DNA of 64,000 nucleotides. Origin: CAJQGY01 sp905478015 (GTDB lineage Bacteria > Pseudomonadota > Gammaproteobacteria > Magnimaribacterales > D2472). Positions 1 through 9,266 of the stretch are shown here, one piece after another. Location of the stretch: the NCBI GenBank assembly GCA_943788365.1, contig CALSPZ010000001.1, positions 1,178,001 to 1,242,000 of the forward strand. Direction: 5' to 3'. Position 1 is the first letter of the stretch. Every line of letters begins with the position of its first letter. The notes beneath the pieces were generated by a model, which made no database searches, was not told the DNA's origin, and saw only the letters and a list, made by a program, of their open reading frames with translations. The position numbers were made by a program, and so were the translations under genes.

Positions 1-89
1 TTTGTTTGAATATTTTTATTATTTGATATAGCTTTTAAAGAAGAAACTCCGGCTTCATGAAGCATTTCTCTCCTTTTATTCCATTTCAT
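1..89 (-). CDS. Probable start of CobT-like protein (partial, runs off left edge)
   Basis: An open minus-strand frame begins with ATG at 89, 8 bases after the stop of the CobS-like gene, and runs off the window without a stop. About 29 residues are visible, beginning MKWNKRREMLHEAG and containing SSLKAISNN. The position directly downstream of cobS and the loose resemblance of this stretch to the N-terminus of cobaltochelatase CobT proteins (a helix followed by a 'KAI.' segment) suggest CobT. The visible part is too short to be sure; it could be any gene cotranscribed with cobS. Confidence 0.35.
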   Translation of the reverse strand, partial: MKWNKRREMLHEAGVSSLKAISNNKNIQT

Positions 90-97
90 ACTAAGGT

Positions 98-1073
98 TTA
101 GTCAGGCTTTTTCTCTTGAATATCTTCACCAAAACATCTTTGAAAATATTCAGCAATAATTGGTTTTTCTGTGTCATCACATTTGTTAAAAAAACTTAAT
201 TTAAATGATGAATTTATATTTTTAAAAATAGTGAAATTTTCTGCCCAAGAAATAACTGTTCTTGGCGACATTATTGTTGAAATATCTCCATTAATAAATC
301 CATTTCTTGTGAGATTGGCCATCTGGATCATATTTTTTATCATGTCTTTATTTTTTTGAGATTTTAGTTTCTTAAGTTTTGAAGTGACAACATTGAACTC
401 TTGAGATGGGCTTAGAGTAATTGAGTGATGAGAGAATATGCCATCTATCAAGCTGTCCTTGGTTGATCTGCTGAGTGCCATGATAAAGACCGGTTACATC
501 TCCGAGGCCAATTGTGTTAGTTGTTGCAAAGAGTCTAAAAGAAGGATGAGGATTGATTACTTTATTTTGATCTAACAATGTTAGCTTACCCTCTACTTCT
601 AAAATTCTTTGAATGACAAACATAACATCTGGCCTGCCTGCATCATACTCATCAAAAACTAATGCAACAGGATTCTGAATAGACCAAGGCAATAATCCCT
701 CTTGAAATTCGGTAATCTGCTTGCCATCTTTGAGCTTGATTGCATCTTTACCTAATAAATCAATTCTACTTATATGACTGTCAAGGTTTATCCTTACACA
801 AGGCCAATTTAGCCTTGCTGCAATCTGTTCTATATGCGTAGATTTTCCTGTTCCGTGAAATCCCTGAATCATCACCCTTCTGTTATGTTCGAATCCAGCA
901 ATAATGGATAAGGTGGTTTCTTGATCAAAAACATAACTATTGTCTATCTCAGGAACCCACTCTGTTTTTTCTTTGTAGCCCCTTACAATCAAATCAGATT
1001 TAATTTTAAATAACTCAGATACCTTAAAATCAGCATTGGGTTTTTGTGGAAGTTGTATATTAGAATTAGACAT
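98..1073 (-). CDS. cobS: CobS-like AAA+ ATPase (cobaltochelatase subunit CobS family), frameshifted
   Basis: A MoxR/CobS-type AAA+ ATPase. In the known family, CobS hexamers work with the VWA protein CobT to drive ATP-dependent cobalt insertion in aerobic B12 synthesis. The Walker A motif GFHGTGKST lies at residues 71-79, a Walker B-like segment ALVFDEYD near residue 137, and sensor-1-like FATTNT further on. The frame breaks after LNYSKP: a run of three G on the plus strand at 408-410 carries one base too many. With that base removed, the protein continues as PSQEFNVV through to the stop at 98, giving about 325 residues, the usual CobS length. No other cobalamin genes are in the window, so the substrate is uncertain. 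Confidence 0.8.
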
Positions 1074-1114
1074 TATTTTTTCTTTTATTAAAGAATTTAT
1101 CCTACCTTTTGGGA

Positions 1115-1120
1115 TGTCAA
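1115..1120 (-). promoter_or_regulatory. Candidate -35 box for cobS
   Basis: On the minus strand there is a perfect TTGACA at 1120-1115, followed after 15 bases by TAAATT (1099-1094), upstream of the cobS ATG at 1073. The spacer is shorter than the ideal 17, so this is a tentative sigma-70 promoter. For the divergent tesB gene, the best -10 candidate in the same 110-base gap is TATAAC at 1161-1166, which lacks a good -35. Confidence 0.35.
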
Positions 1121-1183
1121 AGTTCTAGTTTTTTATCAAACAATGTAAGATGTAAACCATTATAACTTAGATAGAGAAATAGA

Positions 1184-2062
1184 ATGTCCGATACACAAAA
1201 TCTTTTAAAAAACTGCCTTGGGTTATTTGAGTTAAATAGGATTGATAGAGATATTTACACTTGGACAGGCAAGAATGTTGGATGGGCAAGAATTTTTGGA
1301 GGTCAGGTAATGGCCCAAACCCTAGTTGCAGCATATAAAACTGTAAAAGCTGATCATTTTGCTCACTCCTTCCATTCTTATTTCTTAAGACCTGGTCAAA
1401 TGGATAAACCTATTACATTTACAGTTGATAGAATTAGAGATGGTAAGAGTTTTACCACTAGAACGGTTAAGGCCATTCAAGATGGCGAAGCTATTTTTAC
1501 TTGCTCTGTTTCGTTTCAGAAAAATGAAGATGGACTAGAGCATCAAATTAAAATGGCAGATTTCCCATCACCAGATGGCTTAAGAAATGAACACGAGATA
1601 AGAAAGGAAATGGCAGATGATATCGATCCAGATATTGCACCCTTATTTTTAAGAAAGCGCGAAGTTGAAATGAGGCCGATTGAAGTCCAAGATTATGCCA
1701 ATCCAAAAAAGACACCACCACATAAAAATACTTGGATTAGACCAGAAGGGAGCCTCCCAGAAGATGAGATAATTCAACAAGCCTTCTTGTTGTATATATC
1801 TGACATGGGCCTTTTAGCAGCAGCCAATAATCCTCATGGAGTCAATTTTTTAAATGATAATTTACAAGTAGCTAGCCTCGATCATGCAATGTGGTTTCAT
1901 AGAAAATTAGATCTTAATGACTGGGTTCTATATTCTATAGATAGCCCAATATCTGGAAATGCTAGAGGTTATTCAAGAGGAGCTATATACACACAAGACG
2001 GAGTTTTGCTTGCATCTTGTGCACAAGAGGGGCTGATTAGACAGTGGCCAAAAAAATCTTAG
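1184..2062 (+). CDS. tesB: Acyl-CoA thioesterase II (TesB)
   Basis: Hydrolyses acyl-CoA to free fatty acid and CoA in the cytoplasm. At 292 residues it matches E. coli TesB (about 286) and has the double hot-dog architecture. Aligned by eye with E. coli TesB, the catalytic triad Asp204-Thr228-Gln278 falls on Asp207 (YISDMG), Ser231 (ASLDHAMWFH) and Gln281 (CAQEGL), so the threonine is replaced by serine. The conserved ARIFGGQVMAQ and HSFHSYFLRPG segments are present near residues 35 and 61. The gene is transcribed convergently with hemE and their ends overlap by 4 bases. Confidence 0.93.
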   Translation: MSDTQNLLKNCLGLFELNRIDRDIYTWTGKNVGWARIFGGQVMAQTLVAAYKTVKADHFAHSFHSYFLRPGQMDKPITFTVDRIRDGKSFTTRTVKAIQDGEAIFTCSVSFQKNEDGLEHQIKMADFPSPDGLRNEHEIRKEMADDIDPDIAPLFLRKREVEMRPIEVQDYANPKKTPPHKNTWIRPEGSLPEDEIIQQAFLLYISDMGLLAAANNPHGVNFLNDNLQVASLDHAMWFHRKLDLNDWVLYSIDSPISGNARGYSRGAIYTQDGVLLASCAQEGLIRQWPKKS

Positions 2063-3093
2063 TAAGACCTCACCAAATCAGTTAAATATTTTATATTTTC
2101 AGGATCAATATTTGGAGTAATTCCATGACCAAGGTTAAAAATATAACCTGGATAATTATTGTATTTATCTAAAATTTTGTAAGTCTCTTTTTTGATAATA
2201 TCCCTGCTTTCTAGCAAAAATGCTGGGTTCAAGTTTCCTTGAATAGAAACTTTTGATTTCAATTTAACTAAATCTACATTATTTGAAGACCAGAAAAGAC
2301 TAAGACAATCAGCAGAACTATCTGCAAGTTTTACAAGCTCACATTTTGGCTCCCTTGCAAAAAGAATAACGGGTATTGCACTAGTAATGGGATCATTTTT
2401 AATCATGCCTATCAATTTATTAATGTGCTTAAGGGAGTACTCATAGTAATCTTTTTCTGAAAGAAGGTTGGCCCATGAATCAAAAATCTGAAGAACATTC
2501 GCACCAGAAATAACTTGGTTTTTTAAATATATAAAGCATGCATTGGTAAGTTTTTCTAAAAATACATCAGACATTTGACTATTCTCAGCTATAAATTTTT
2601 TTGTAAATGAAAAGTCTTTTGATGAACCGCCCTCTATTGAGTAAGCTGCTAAAGTCCATGGACTTCCGCAAAAACCGATTAGGGGAATATGAGATGGAAG
2701 AACTGACCTTATATTACTAACTGCTTTATAAACATAATCTAAATCACTTGGATTAAATTCAGGAAGGGACTCAATATCACTCTGACTTCTTATTGGATTT
2801 TTAAATACAGGACCCTTTCCCTCAATAAACTCAACTCCAAGTCCAAATGCATCAGGGATAGTTAGAATATCGGAAAAAAGTATAGATGCATCAAGCCTAA
2901 ATTTATCAATAGGCTGCATTGCTAATTCACAACATACATCAGGATTCTTACACATGTCTAAGAAATTTTTGAATTTGCTTCTTACAGCTCTGTACTCTGG
3001 CATATATCTGCCAGCTTGACGCATATACCAAATTGGAGGTATTTCTAAAGGTTCTTTTTTTAAAGCTTTTATAAAAGGTGAGCTATCTATCAT
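2059..3093 (-). CDS. hemE: Uroporphyrinogen decarboxylase (HemE)
   Basis: Decarboxylates the four acetate side chains of uroporphyrinogen III to give coproporphyrinogen III in haem biosynthesis. The signature WYMRQAGRYMPEYR lies at residues 22-35, containing the Arg residues that bind substrate carboxylates; the second signature GFCGSPWTLAAY is near residue 140. Length is 344 residues against 354 in E. coli. Its ATG overlaps the gltD stop as ATGA (3090-3093), suggesting translational coupling. The gltD-hemE pairing is the same as in Pseudomonas. Confidence 0.96.
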   Translation of the reverse strand: MIDSSPFIKALKKEPLEIPPIWYMRQAGRYMPEYRAVRSKFKNFLDMCKNPDVCCELAMQPIDKFRLDASILFSDILTIPDAFGLGVEFIEGKGPVFKNPIRSQSDIESLPEFNPSDLDYVYKAVSNIRSVLPSHIPLIGFCGSPWTLAAYSIEGGSSKDFSFTKKFIAENSQMSDVFLEKLTNACFIYLKNQVISGANVLQIFDSWANLLSEKDYYEYSLKHINKLIGMIKNDPITSAIPVILFAREPKCELVKLADSSADCLSLFWSSNNVDLVKLKSKVSIQGNLNPAFLLESRDIIKKETYKILDKYNNYPGYIFNLGHGITPNIDPENIKYLTDLVRSY

Positions 3094-4751
3094 GAAACAT
3101 ATTTTATAATACTTTTAGCTGCTTCGCGCCCTTCCCAAATTGCAGTAACAACTAAATCAGAACCTCTAACCATGTCTCCCCCAGAGAATATTTTATTATT
3201 TGAAGTTTGAAATTTTAAATCTTGTTTTTCCTCAGCAATAACAAGACCATTTTTTCTGGTTTCAATCTCAAAATCTTTAAACCAGTCTGAAGGACTAGCC
3301 CTAAATCCAAATGCCACTATCACAGCATCGGCTTTATAAATTCTTTCTGAGCCCTTAACTGGGACAGGAACTCTTCTTCCATTTTGATCTGGCTCACCAA
3401 GATGAGTATTAACTATTTTCACTCCTTCAACTTTCTCAGAACCAATAATATCAATAGGCTGGATATTAAATTTAAAATCTACACCTTCCTCTTTAGCATT
3501 CTGAACCTCCCTTTTAGATCCAGGCATATTTTCTTCATCTCTTCTATACAAACAGGTAACAGATTTAGCTCCCTGCCTAATTGCAGTTCTATTACAATCC
3601 ATTGCAGTATCACCGCCACCTAAGATAATTACATCCTTGTCTTTTAGATCAATAAAGCCATGACTTTGTTGTTTTATATTAAGAAGATTATTTGTATTTG
3701 AAACCAAATAATCAATTGCTTTAAAGACACCTGGGAGTTTCTCGCCTTCAAAACCACCCTCTAGAGAGGTATATGTGCCCATTGCTAAAAATACTGCATC
3801 GTAATCTTTGTAAAGTTTCTGAAATGGAATATCAACTCCAATTTCTTTACCTAAGAAAAATTCAACACCCATCTCTTCAAGAATTTTTCTTCGCCTTCTA
3901 ACTACTTTTTTTTCTAATTTAAATTCAGGTATTCCAAAGGTTAAAAGCCCTCCAATTTCTTCATTTCTATCATATACATGACTATGAACACCAGATCTTG
4001 TTAAAACATCAGCACATGCAATACCTGCCGGACCTGAGCCAATGATTGCAACTTTTCTATCTGTCCATTTTCTTAATGACATGTCCGGCTTCCATCCCAT
4101 TTCAAAAGCTTTCTCAGTAATATATTTTTCAGTTGAACCAATAGTAACTGCTCCAAAACCATCATTTAATGTGCATGCACCTTCACAAAGTCTATCCTGA
4201 GGACAAACTCTTCCACATACCTCTGGCAAGCTATTTGTTGAATGACAAAGCTCAGCAGCTTCTATTATATTTCCTTCATTAACAAGCTTAAGCCAATCTG
4301 GTATATAGTTATGAACAGGGCACTTCCATTCACAATATGGATTACCACAATCAAGGCATCTATGGGATTGGTTTGATGCTTCTACTTGGTTATATTCATT
4401 ATAGATTTCTACAAAACTAATTTTTCTTTCATCTATTGGTTTCTTGGTAGGATCAAACCTTCCAACTTCAAGAAACTGAAAATCATTCTCAATTTCTTGA
4501 TGATCAGTATATTCATCTCTTAAATTTTGTTGCTGTGGATGTGCATGAGCTTGTTGCAAAGAACTATCTTTTAATGAATTATGCCATCTGTACAACTCTT
4601 CTTTTGCTTCATTTAAATCAGATATAGGTGCAAAAGATTTTGTTACATACTTACCATCTAGTCTTATTTTCCCATAAAAATATGGGGATTTAGGTTGAGT
4701 GAAAAGAAGCAATCCCTTCTCAATTCTATATTGTTTATTTTTATTTTGCAT
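3090..4751 (-). CDS. gltD: Glutamate synthase small subunit (GltD) with extra N-terminal domain
   Basis: The beta subunit of NADPH-dependent glutamate synthase; it takes electrons from NADPH through FAD and Fe-S clusters to the GltB subunit. The Fe-S cysteines in RCLDCGNPYCEWKC are Cys132, 135, 140 and 144, followed by GRVCPQDRLCEG. The FAD fold GSGPAGIACADVL and the NADPH fold ILGGGDTAMDC come next. The core aligns with E. coli GltD from about residue 90. The first ~88 residues are additional: residues 8-60 (YFYGKIRLDGKYVTKSF, then EAKEELYRW) look like the arm-binding N-domain of tyrosine recombinases. No ATG, GTG or TTG lies near the normal family start, so the extension is likely translated. 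Confidence 0.93.
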   Translation of the reverse strand: MQNKNKQYRIEKGLLLFTQPKSPYFYGKIRLDGKYVTKSFAPISDLNEAKEELYRWHNSLKDSSLQQAHAHPQQQNLRDEYTDHQEIENDFQFLEVGRFDPTKKPIDERKISFVEIYNEYNQVEASNQSHRCLDCGNPYCEWKCPVHNYIPDWLKLVNEGNIIEAAELCHSTNSLPEVCGRVCPQDRLCEGACTLNDGFGAVTIGSTEKYITEKAFEMGWKPDMSLRKWTDRKVAIIGSGPAGIACADVLTRSGVHSHVYDRNEEIGGLLTFGIPEFKLEKKVVRRRRKILEEMGVEFFLGKEIGVDIPFQKLYKDYDAVFLAMGTYTSLEGGFEGEKLPGVFKAIDYLVSNTNNLLNIKQQSHGFIDLKDKDVIILGGGDTAMDCNRTAIRQGAKSVTCLYRRDEENMPGSKREVQNAKEEGVDFKFNIQPIDIIGSEKVEGVKIVNTHLGEPDQNGRRVPVPVKGSERIYKADAVIVAFGFRASPSDWFKDFEIETRKNGLVIAEEKQDLKFQTSNNKIFSGGDMVRGSDLVVTAIWEGREAAKSIIKYVS

Positions 4752-4832
4752 AGGTAGAATTTTGTATGACGCAGTATGACACTTTTGGACTTTAAATGGT
4801 AGATCATTGTGATAGAATCATTCTCATAAAAT
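4752..4832. promoter_or_regulatory. Divergent gltD/gltB promoter region
   Basis: This 81-base gap must hold promoters for both glutamate synthase subunits. For gltB there is an extended -10, TGATAGAAT, with the hexamer TAGAAT at 4813-4818, about 15 bases before the ATG; no good -35 is visible 17 bases upstream. On the minus strand only weak candidates such as CATACT appear. The direct repeat GTATGAC at 4764-4770 and 4774-4780 could be part of a regulator site; that is inference. Confidence 0.4.
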
Positions 4833-7800
4833 ATGACTCAACTATTTAACAAGAAAGATTTCAAAGATAACTGTGGTTTTGGCCTCATAGCAAATACTCA
4901 TGGGATTAGGTCTCATACTGTTTTAACCAAATCTATAGATGCCTTAGTAAGTATGACGCATAGAGGCGGGGTAGGCTCGGATGGTAAAACAGGAGACGGT
5001 TGCGGGCTCTTATTTGATATAAATCATAAATACTTTAGAGACACAATTAAACAAGAGCAAGACATTGATCTTGATCAAGAATTCGCAGTTGGTCAGTTAT
5101 TTTTTTCAGATTGTATAAATAATTTAACACCAAAACTAGAAGAAATATTCAAACAAGAATCCTTAAATTTGATTGCCTTAAGAGAGGTTCCAATAAATAA
5201 AAATATTCTTGGTGATATTGCTCTTGATTGCTGCCCAAACATTTATCAAGTTTTTGTTAGTTCAAGTGATGAAGTATTTAATGAAAAAAAGTTTGAATCA
5301 AATATTCTTCAGGCTAGAAAATTCATCGAAGAAATATATGCCGATGACGAAACTTTATATCTATGCAGCTTTTCATCTAAAACGATTGTTTATAAAGGCT
5401 TAATGCTTCCAAATGCTATAAAAGATTTTTATACAGAACTTCAGAAGCCACAGTTTGAAATTTCAACTTGTGTCTTTCATCAACGATTTTCAACAAATAC
5501 CAGCCCAAGATGGCATTTAGCTCAGCCATTTAGATTGCTTGCACATAATGGAGAAATTAATGCCATTAGAGGTAATCGAAATTGGGTAAAAGCAAGATCT
5601 AATAAATTTACAACTCCATACATACCAAAAATACAGCTATTTAAAGAACTGGTAAATGAGAAGGGCTCAGACTCTTCCTCGCTAGATAATATGGTAGAGC
5701 TTTTAGTAAAAGGTGGCATTGATCTCTTTAGGGCTATTAGAATGGTTTTGCCACCAGCCTGGCAAAATACTCAGACACTTGATGCAGATATAAGAGCATT
5801 CCATGAATATAATTCAATGCATATGGAACCATGGGACGGCCCAGCAGGCATTGTTATGGCTGATGGTAAGTGGGCTGTATGTATATTAGATAGAAATGGA
5901 TTAAGGCCTGCAAGGTATCAAATTGATAATGATAATATTATAACTATTGCCTCAGAAACAGGGGTTAATCCAGTTATGAACGGATCGATAAAATCTAAAG
6001 GAAGAGTTCAGCCAGGAGGTATTCTTGCTATTAATACTGATACAGGTGAAATTTACAACCAAGATAGAATAGACAACGTCCTTAAAACAAAGAATCCATA
6101 TAGAAAATGGTTAAAAGAAAATGCACTGTACATTGAGTCAAGCTTGGATTCTTATGAAGGGCCAGGGCTTAAACCAATTAATCAGAATGAATTCATAGAA
6201 TCAACAAAACAATTTTTACTATTTAAAGAAGAAAGAACATCAGTCATAAAACCATTGGCTGTTGAATCACAGGAAGGCACTGGTTCTATGGGTGATGACA
6301 CTGCCTTAGCAGTTATGAGTAAAATGCATAGACAAATATATGACTTTTTTAGACAGCAGTTTGCTCAGGTTACAAATCCACCAATAGACTCGCTAAGAGA
6401 AGTTGGCGTAATGTCTCTTGAAACATGCTTTGGCCCTGAGTTAAATATATATGAAGAATCTCCCAGTCATGCAAAGAGGCTTGTTACAACTTCTCCAGTC
6501 TTATCATATAAAAAACTTCAATCACTTATAGATAACCCGTATTTTAAGGTTAAAGAATTTGATCTAGTTTTTGATAGTGATATTTCGCTCGAAACTGCCA
6601 TAGATGCCTTAAAAGCAGATGTAGTTTCAGCAGTAAGAAAAGGCAATTCTATAATCCATTTAATTGAAGAAATGCCAGATGAAAATTATCTATCAATAAA
6701 CTCACTTCTTGCCGTTGGAGCAGTTCATCAAGAGCTTGTTTCTCTTGGATTAAGATCAGATGCAAATATTGTTGTTACATCTTCTTCTGCTAGAGATACT
6801 CATCAAATAGCTTGCTTGATAGGATTTGGAGCAACTGCTGTTTATCCAACTCTTGCATATCAAACTATTCTTGATTTATCCATGAGAAAAGAGCTAAAAG
6901 GTTCTGCTCATGAAAATTGTGCTAGATATAGAAAAGGGATCAATAAAGGGTTGCTTAAAATTATCTCGAAAATGGGCATATCAACCATTTCAAGTTACAG
7001 GGGCTCTCAATTATTTGAGATAGTTGGACTTGGTGATGATATTGTTGAAAAGTGCTTTACTAATACTACAAGCAGAATACAAGGTAAATCTTTTCGAGAT
7101 TTAGACACGGAACTTAGATCTTTGGATGAATACTCAAGATCAAATCTAGCAGATTTAAATGTTGGTGGTCTTTTGAAATATATCCATGGGGGTGAATACC
7201 ATGCATATAATCCTGAGATAGTAAAAAAACTTCAGGAAGCGGTATCATCCGGATCAGAGACTATATATAGAGAGTATGCAGACCTAGTAGACAATAGATC
7301 TCCAGCAATGTTGAGAGACCTTCTAGCATTAAAAAAATTACAAACACCTTTAGATATAAATCAAGTAGAACCAGCTAAAAATATTTTAAAAAGATTTGAT
7401 TCAGCCGGTATGAGTCTTGGCGCCTTATCGCCTAAAGCTCATGAAACTCTTGCAGAAGCAATGAATCATCTTGGAGCAAGATCTAATTCTGGAGAAGGTG
7501 GAGAAGCAGTCGAACGATACGGCACTGATAGAATGTCTAAGATTAAGCAAATTGCCTCAGGTAGGTTTGGAGTCACACCTCACTATTTAGTTAATGCAGA
7601 AGTGCTGCAAATAAAAATTGCTCAAGGTGCTAAACCTGGAGAAGGTGGTCAGCTTCCTGGCGGAAAAGTAAATAAATTAATTGCTAAATTGAGATATTCA
7701 ACACCGGGTGTAACGCTAATCTCACCTCCACCTCATCATGATATTTATTCAATAGAAGACTTAGCTCAACTAATATATGACCTTAAAGAAGTTAATCCTA

Positions 7801-9266
7801 AGGCGTTAGTTTCTGTGAAGCTGGTTTCTGAACCTGGGGTCGGCACTATAGCCTCTGGAGTTGCAAAAGCATATGCTGACCTAATTACAATATCTGGTCA
7901 TGATGGCGGAACAGGAGCAAGTCCATTAACCTCTATAAGGTATGCAGGATCGCCTTGGGAGCTTGGTTTGGCAGAGGCTCATCAAAGTTTGAGAGATAGT
8001 GGATTAAGACACAAAGTTAGACTTCAAGCTGATGGCGGCATGAAAACAGGCTTAGACGTTATAAAAGCAGCAATATTAGGTGCAGAATCATTTGGGTTTG
8101 GAACAGGCCCTATGATAGCAATGGGCTGCAAATATCTTAGAATATGTCATTTAAATAATTGTGCGACAGGAGTTGCTACGCAAAGAGATGATTTGATAAA
8201 ACATCACTTTGTAGGAGAAAAAGAAAAGGTAGTAAATTATTTTGAATTTATAGCAGATGATGTAAGAAAGTATTTATCTATCTTAGGAGTTGAAAAACTA
8301 GAAGACTTAATAGGACAAACCCAATATCTAGAAAAACTTAATACAGTTGATCCACAATATAAATCTATAGATCTAAGCGGATTGCTATATAAAGATATAA
8401 AAACAAATGAACCATTTTATTGCACTGAGAAAAAAAATAAGCCATGGGATAAAGGCCTGTTAGCTAAAAAAATATTAAATGATGTAAGGGAGAGTATTGA
8501 TAATGATAAATCTTTGTCTGTTTCATACCATATTAAAAATACAGATAGATCGATTGGAGCAAGGGTTTCTGGTTATGTTGCATCACAAAAAGGAGAGGCA
8601 GGATTGCCTAATTCTATTAATATCAACTTTGATGGGTCTGCAGGACAAAGTTTTGGCTGTTGGAATGCATCAGGAGTAAATCTAACAATAAATGGCGACG
8701 CCAATGATTATGTTGGTAAGGGTATGAATGGCGGGAGAATAATTATTAAAAATGATAGTAGCTTTGCTTTGAATGATATCAATACAGTTTTAGCAGGCAA
8801 CACCTGCTTGTATGGCGCCACTGGCGGGGAATTATTCGTTGGCGGCCGTGTAGGTGAGAGATTTGGTGTAAGAAATTCAGGAGCAAATGCCGTTATTGAA
8901 GGTTCTGGTGATCATTGTTGTGAATATATGACCGGAGGGCATATAACAGTGCTAGGTTCTGTTGGTGCTAATTTTGGAGCAGGCATGACCGGAGGTTTTG
9001 CATATGTTCTAGATGAAGACCGATCATTTTTTGATAAATGTAATAGAAGCATGGTTAATATTGAAAGAATAACAACTGAAGACATGCAACCTCACAGAAA
9101 GCATCTTAAAGAAATTATCGAGAAGCATTATAAGAATACTAATAGCCCTAAATCAAAACAAATATTTGAAGATTTCGATAGATTCGAACCTCATTTTTGG
9201 CTTGTTTCACCTGCAGCGCTAAATATTCAAGATTTATTAAAAGCTACAAGATCTAACGCAGCTTAG
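4833..9266 (+). CDS. gltB: Glutamate synthase large subunit (GltB)
   Basis: Makes two glutamates from glutamine and 2-oxoglutarate together with GltD. At 1477 residues it is the usual length. The N-terminal nucleophile Cys14 in NCGFGLIA becomes residue 1 after removal of a 13-residue propeptide. The glutaminase domain includes FHQRFSTNT and HNGEINAI; the FMN-binding synthase domain includes SGHDGGTGASPL; the 3Fe-4S ligands are in CKYLRICHLNNC near residue 1100. The C-terminal GXGXG-type beta-helix is present (NGDANDYVGKGMNGG). The gene is on the opposite strand from gltD and aroB, and its last 4 bases overlap the end of aroB. Confidence 0.97.
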   Translation: MTQLFNKKDFKDNCGFGLIANTHGIRSHTVLTKSIDALVSMTHRGGVGSDGKTGDGCGLLFDINHKYFRDTIKQEQDIDLDQEFAVGQLFFSDCINNLTPKLEEIFKQESLNLIALREVPINKNILGDIALDCCPNIYQVFVSSSDEVFNEKKFESNILQARKFIEEIYADDETLYLCSFSSKTIVYKGLMLPNAIKDFYTELQKPQFEISTCVFHQRFSTNTSPRWHLAQPFRLLAHNGEINAIRGNRNWVKARSNKFTTPYIPKIQLFKELVNEKGSDSSSLDNMVELLVKGGIDLFRAIRMVLPPAWQNTQTLDADIRAFHEYNSMHMEPWDGPAGIVMADGKWAVCILDRNGLRPARYQIDNDNIITIASETGVNPVMNGSIKSKGRVQPGGILAINTDTGEIYNQDRIDNVLKTKNPYRKWLKENALYIESSLDSYEGPGLKPINQNEFIESTKQFLLFKEERTSVIKPLAVESQEGTGSMGDDTALAVMSKMHRQIYDFFRQQFAQVTNPPIDSLREVGVMSLETCFGPELNIYEESPSHAKRLVTTSPVLSYKKLQSLIDNPYFKVKEFDLVFDSDISLETAIDALKADVVSAVRKGNSIIHLIEEMPDENYLSINSLLAVGAVHQELVSLGLRSDANIVVTSSSARDTHQIACLIGFGATAVYPTLAYQTILDLSMRKELKGSAHENCARYRKGINKGLLKIISKMGISTISSYRGSQLFEIVGLGDDIVEKCFTNTTSRIQGKSFRDLDTELRSLDEYSRSNLADLNVGGLLKYIHGGEYHAYNPEIVKKLQEAVSSGSETIYREYADLVDNRSPAMLRDLLALKKLQTPLDINQVEPAKNILKRFDSAGMSLGALSPKAHETLAEAMNHLGARSNSGEGGEAVERYGTDRMSKIKQIASGRFGVTPHYLVNAEVLQIKIAQGAKPGEGGQLPGGKVNKLIAKLRYSTPGVTLISPPPHHDIYSIEDLAQLIYDLKEVNPKALVSVKLVSEPGVGTIASGVAKAYADLITISGHDGGTGASPLTSIRYAGSPWELGLAEAHQSLRDSGLRHKVRLQADGGMKTGLDVIKAAILGAESFGFGTGPMIAMGCKYLRICHLNNCATGVATQRDDLIKHHFVGEKEKVVNYFEFIADDVRKYLSILGVEKLEDLIGQTQYLEKLNTVDPQYKSIDLSGLLYKDIKTNEPFYCTEKKNKPWDKGLLAKKILNDVRESIDNDKSLSVSYHIKNTDRSIGARVSGYVASQKGEAGLPNSININFDGSAGQSFGCWNASGVNLTINGDANDYVGKGMNGGRIIIKNDSSFALNDINTVLAGNTCLYGATGGELFVGGRVGERFGVRNSGANAVIEGSGDHCCEYMTGGHITVLGSVGANFGAGMTGGFAYVLDEDRSFFDKCNRSMVNIERITTEDMQPHRKHLKEIIEKHYKNTNSPKSKQIFEDFDRFEPHFWLVSPAALNIQDLLKATRSNAA

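Noticed and set aside
171..359. Plus-strand open frame inside cobS
   Set aside because: It is opposite the clearly conserved C-terminal part of CobS and is explained as a shadow.
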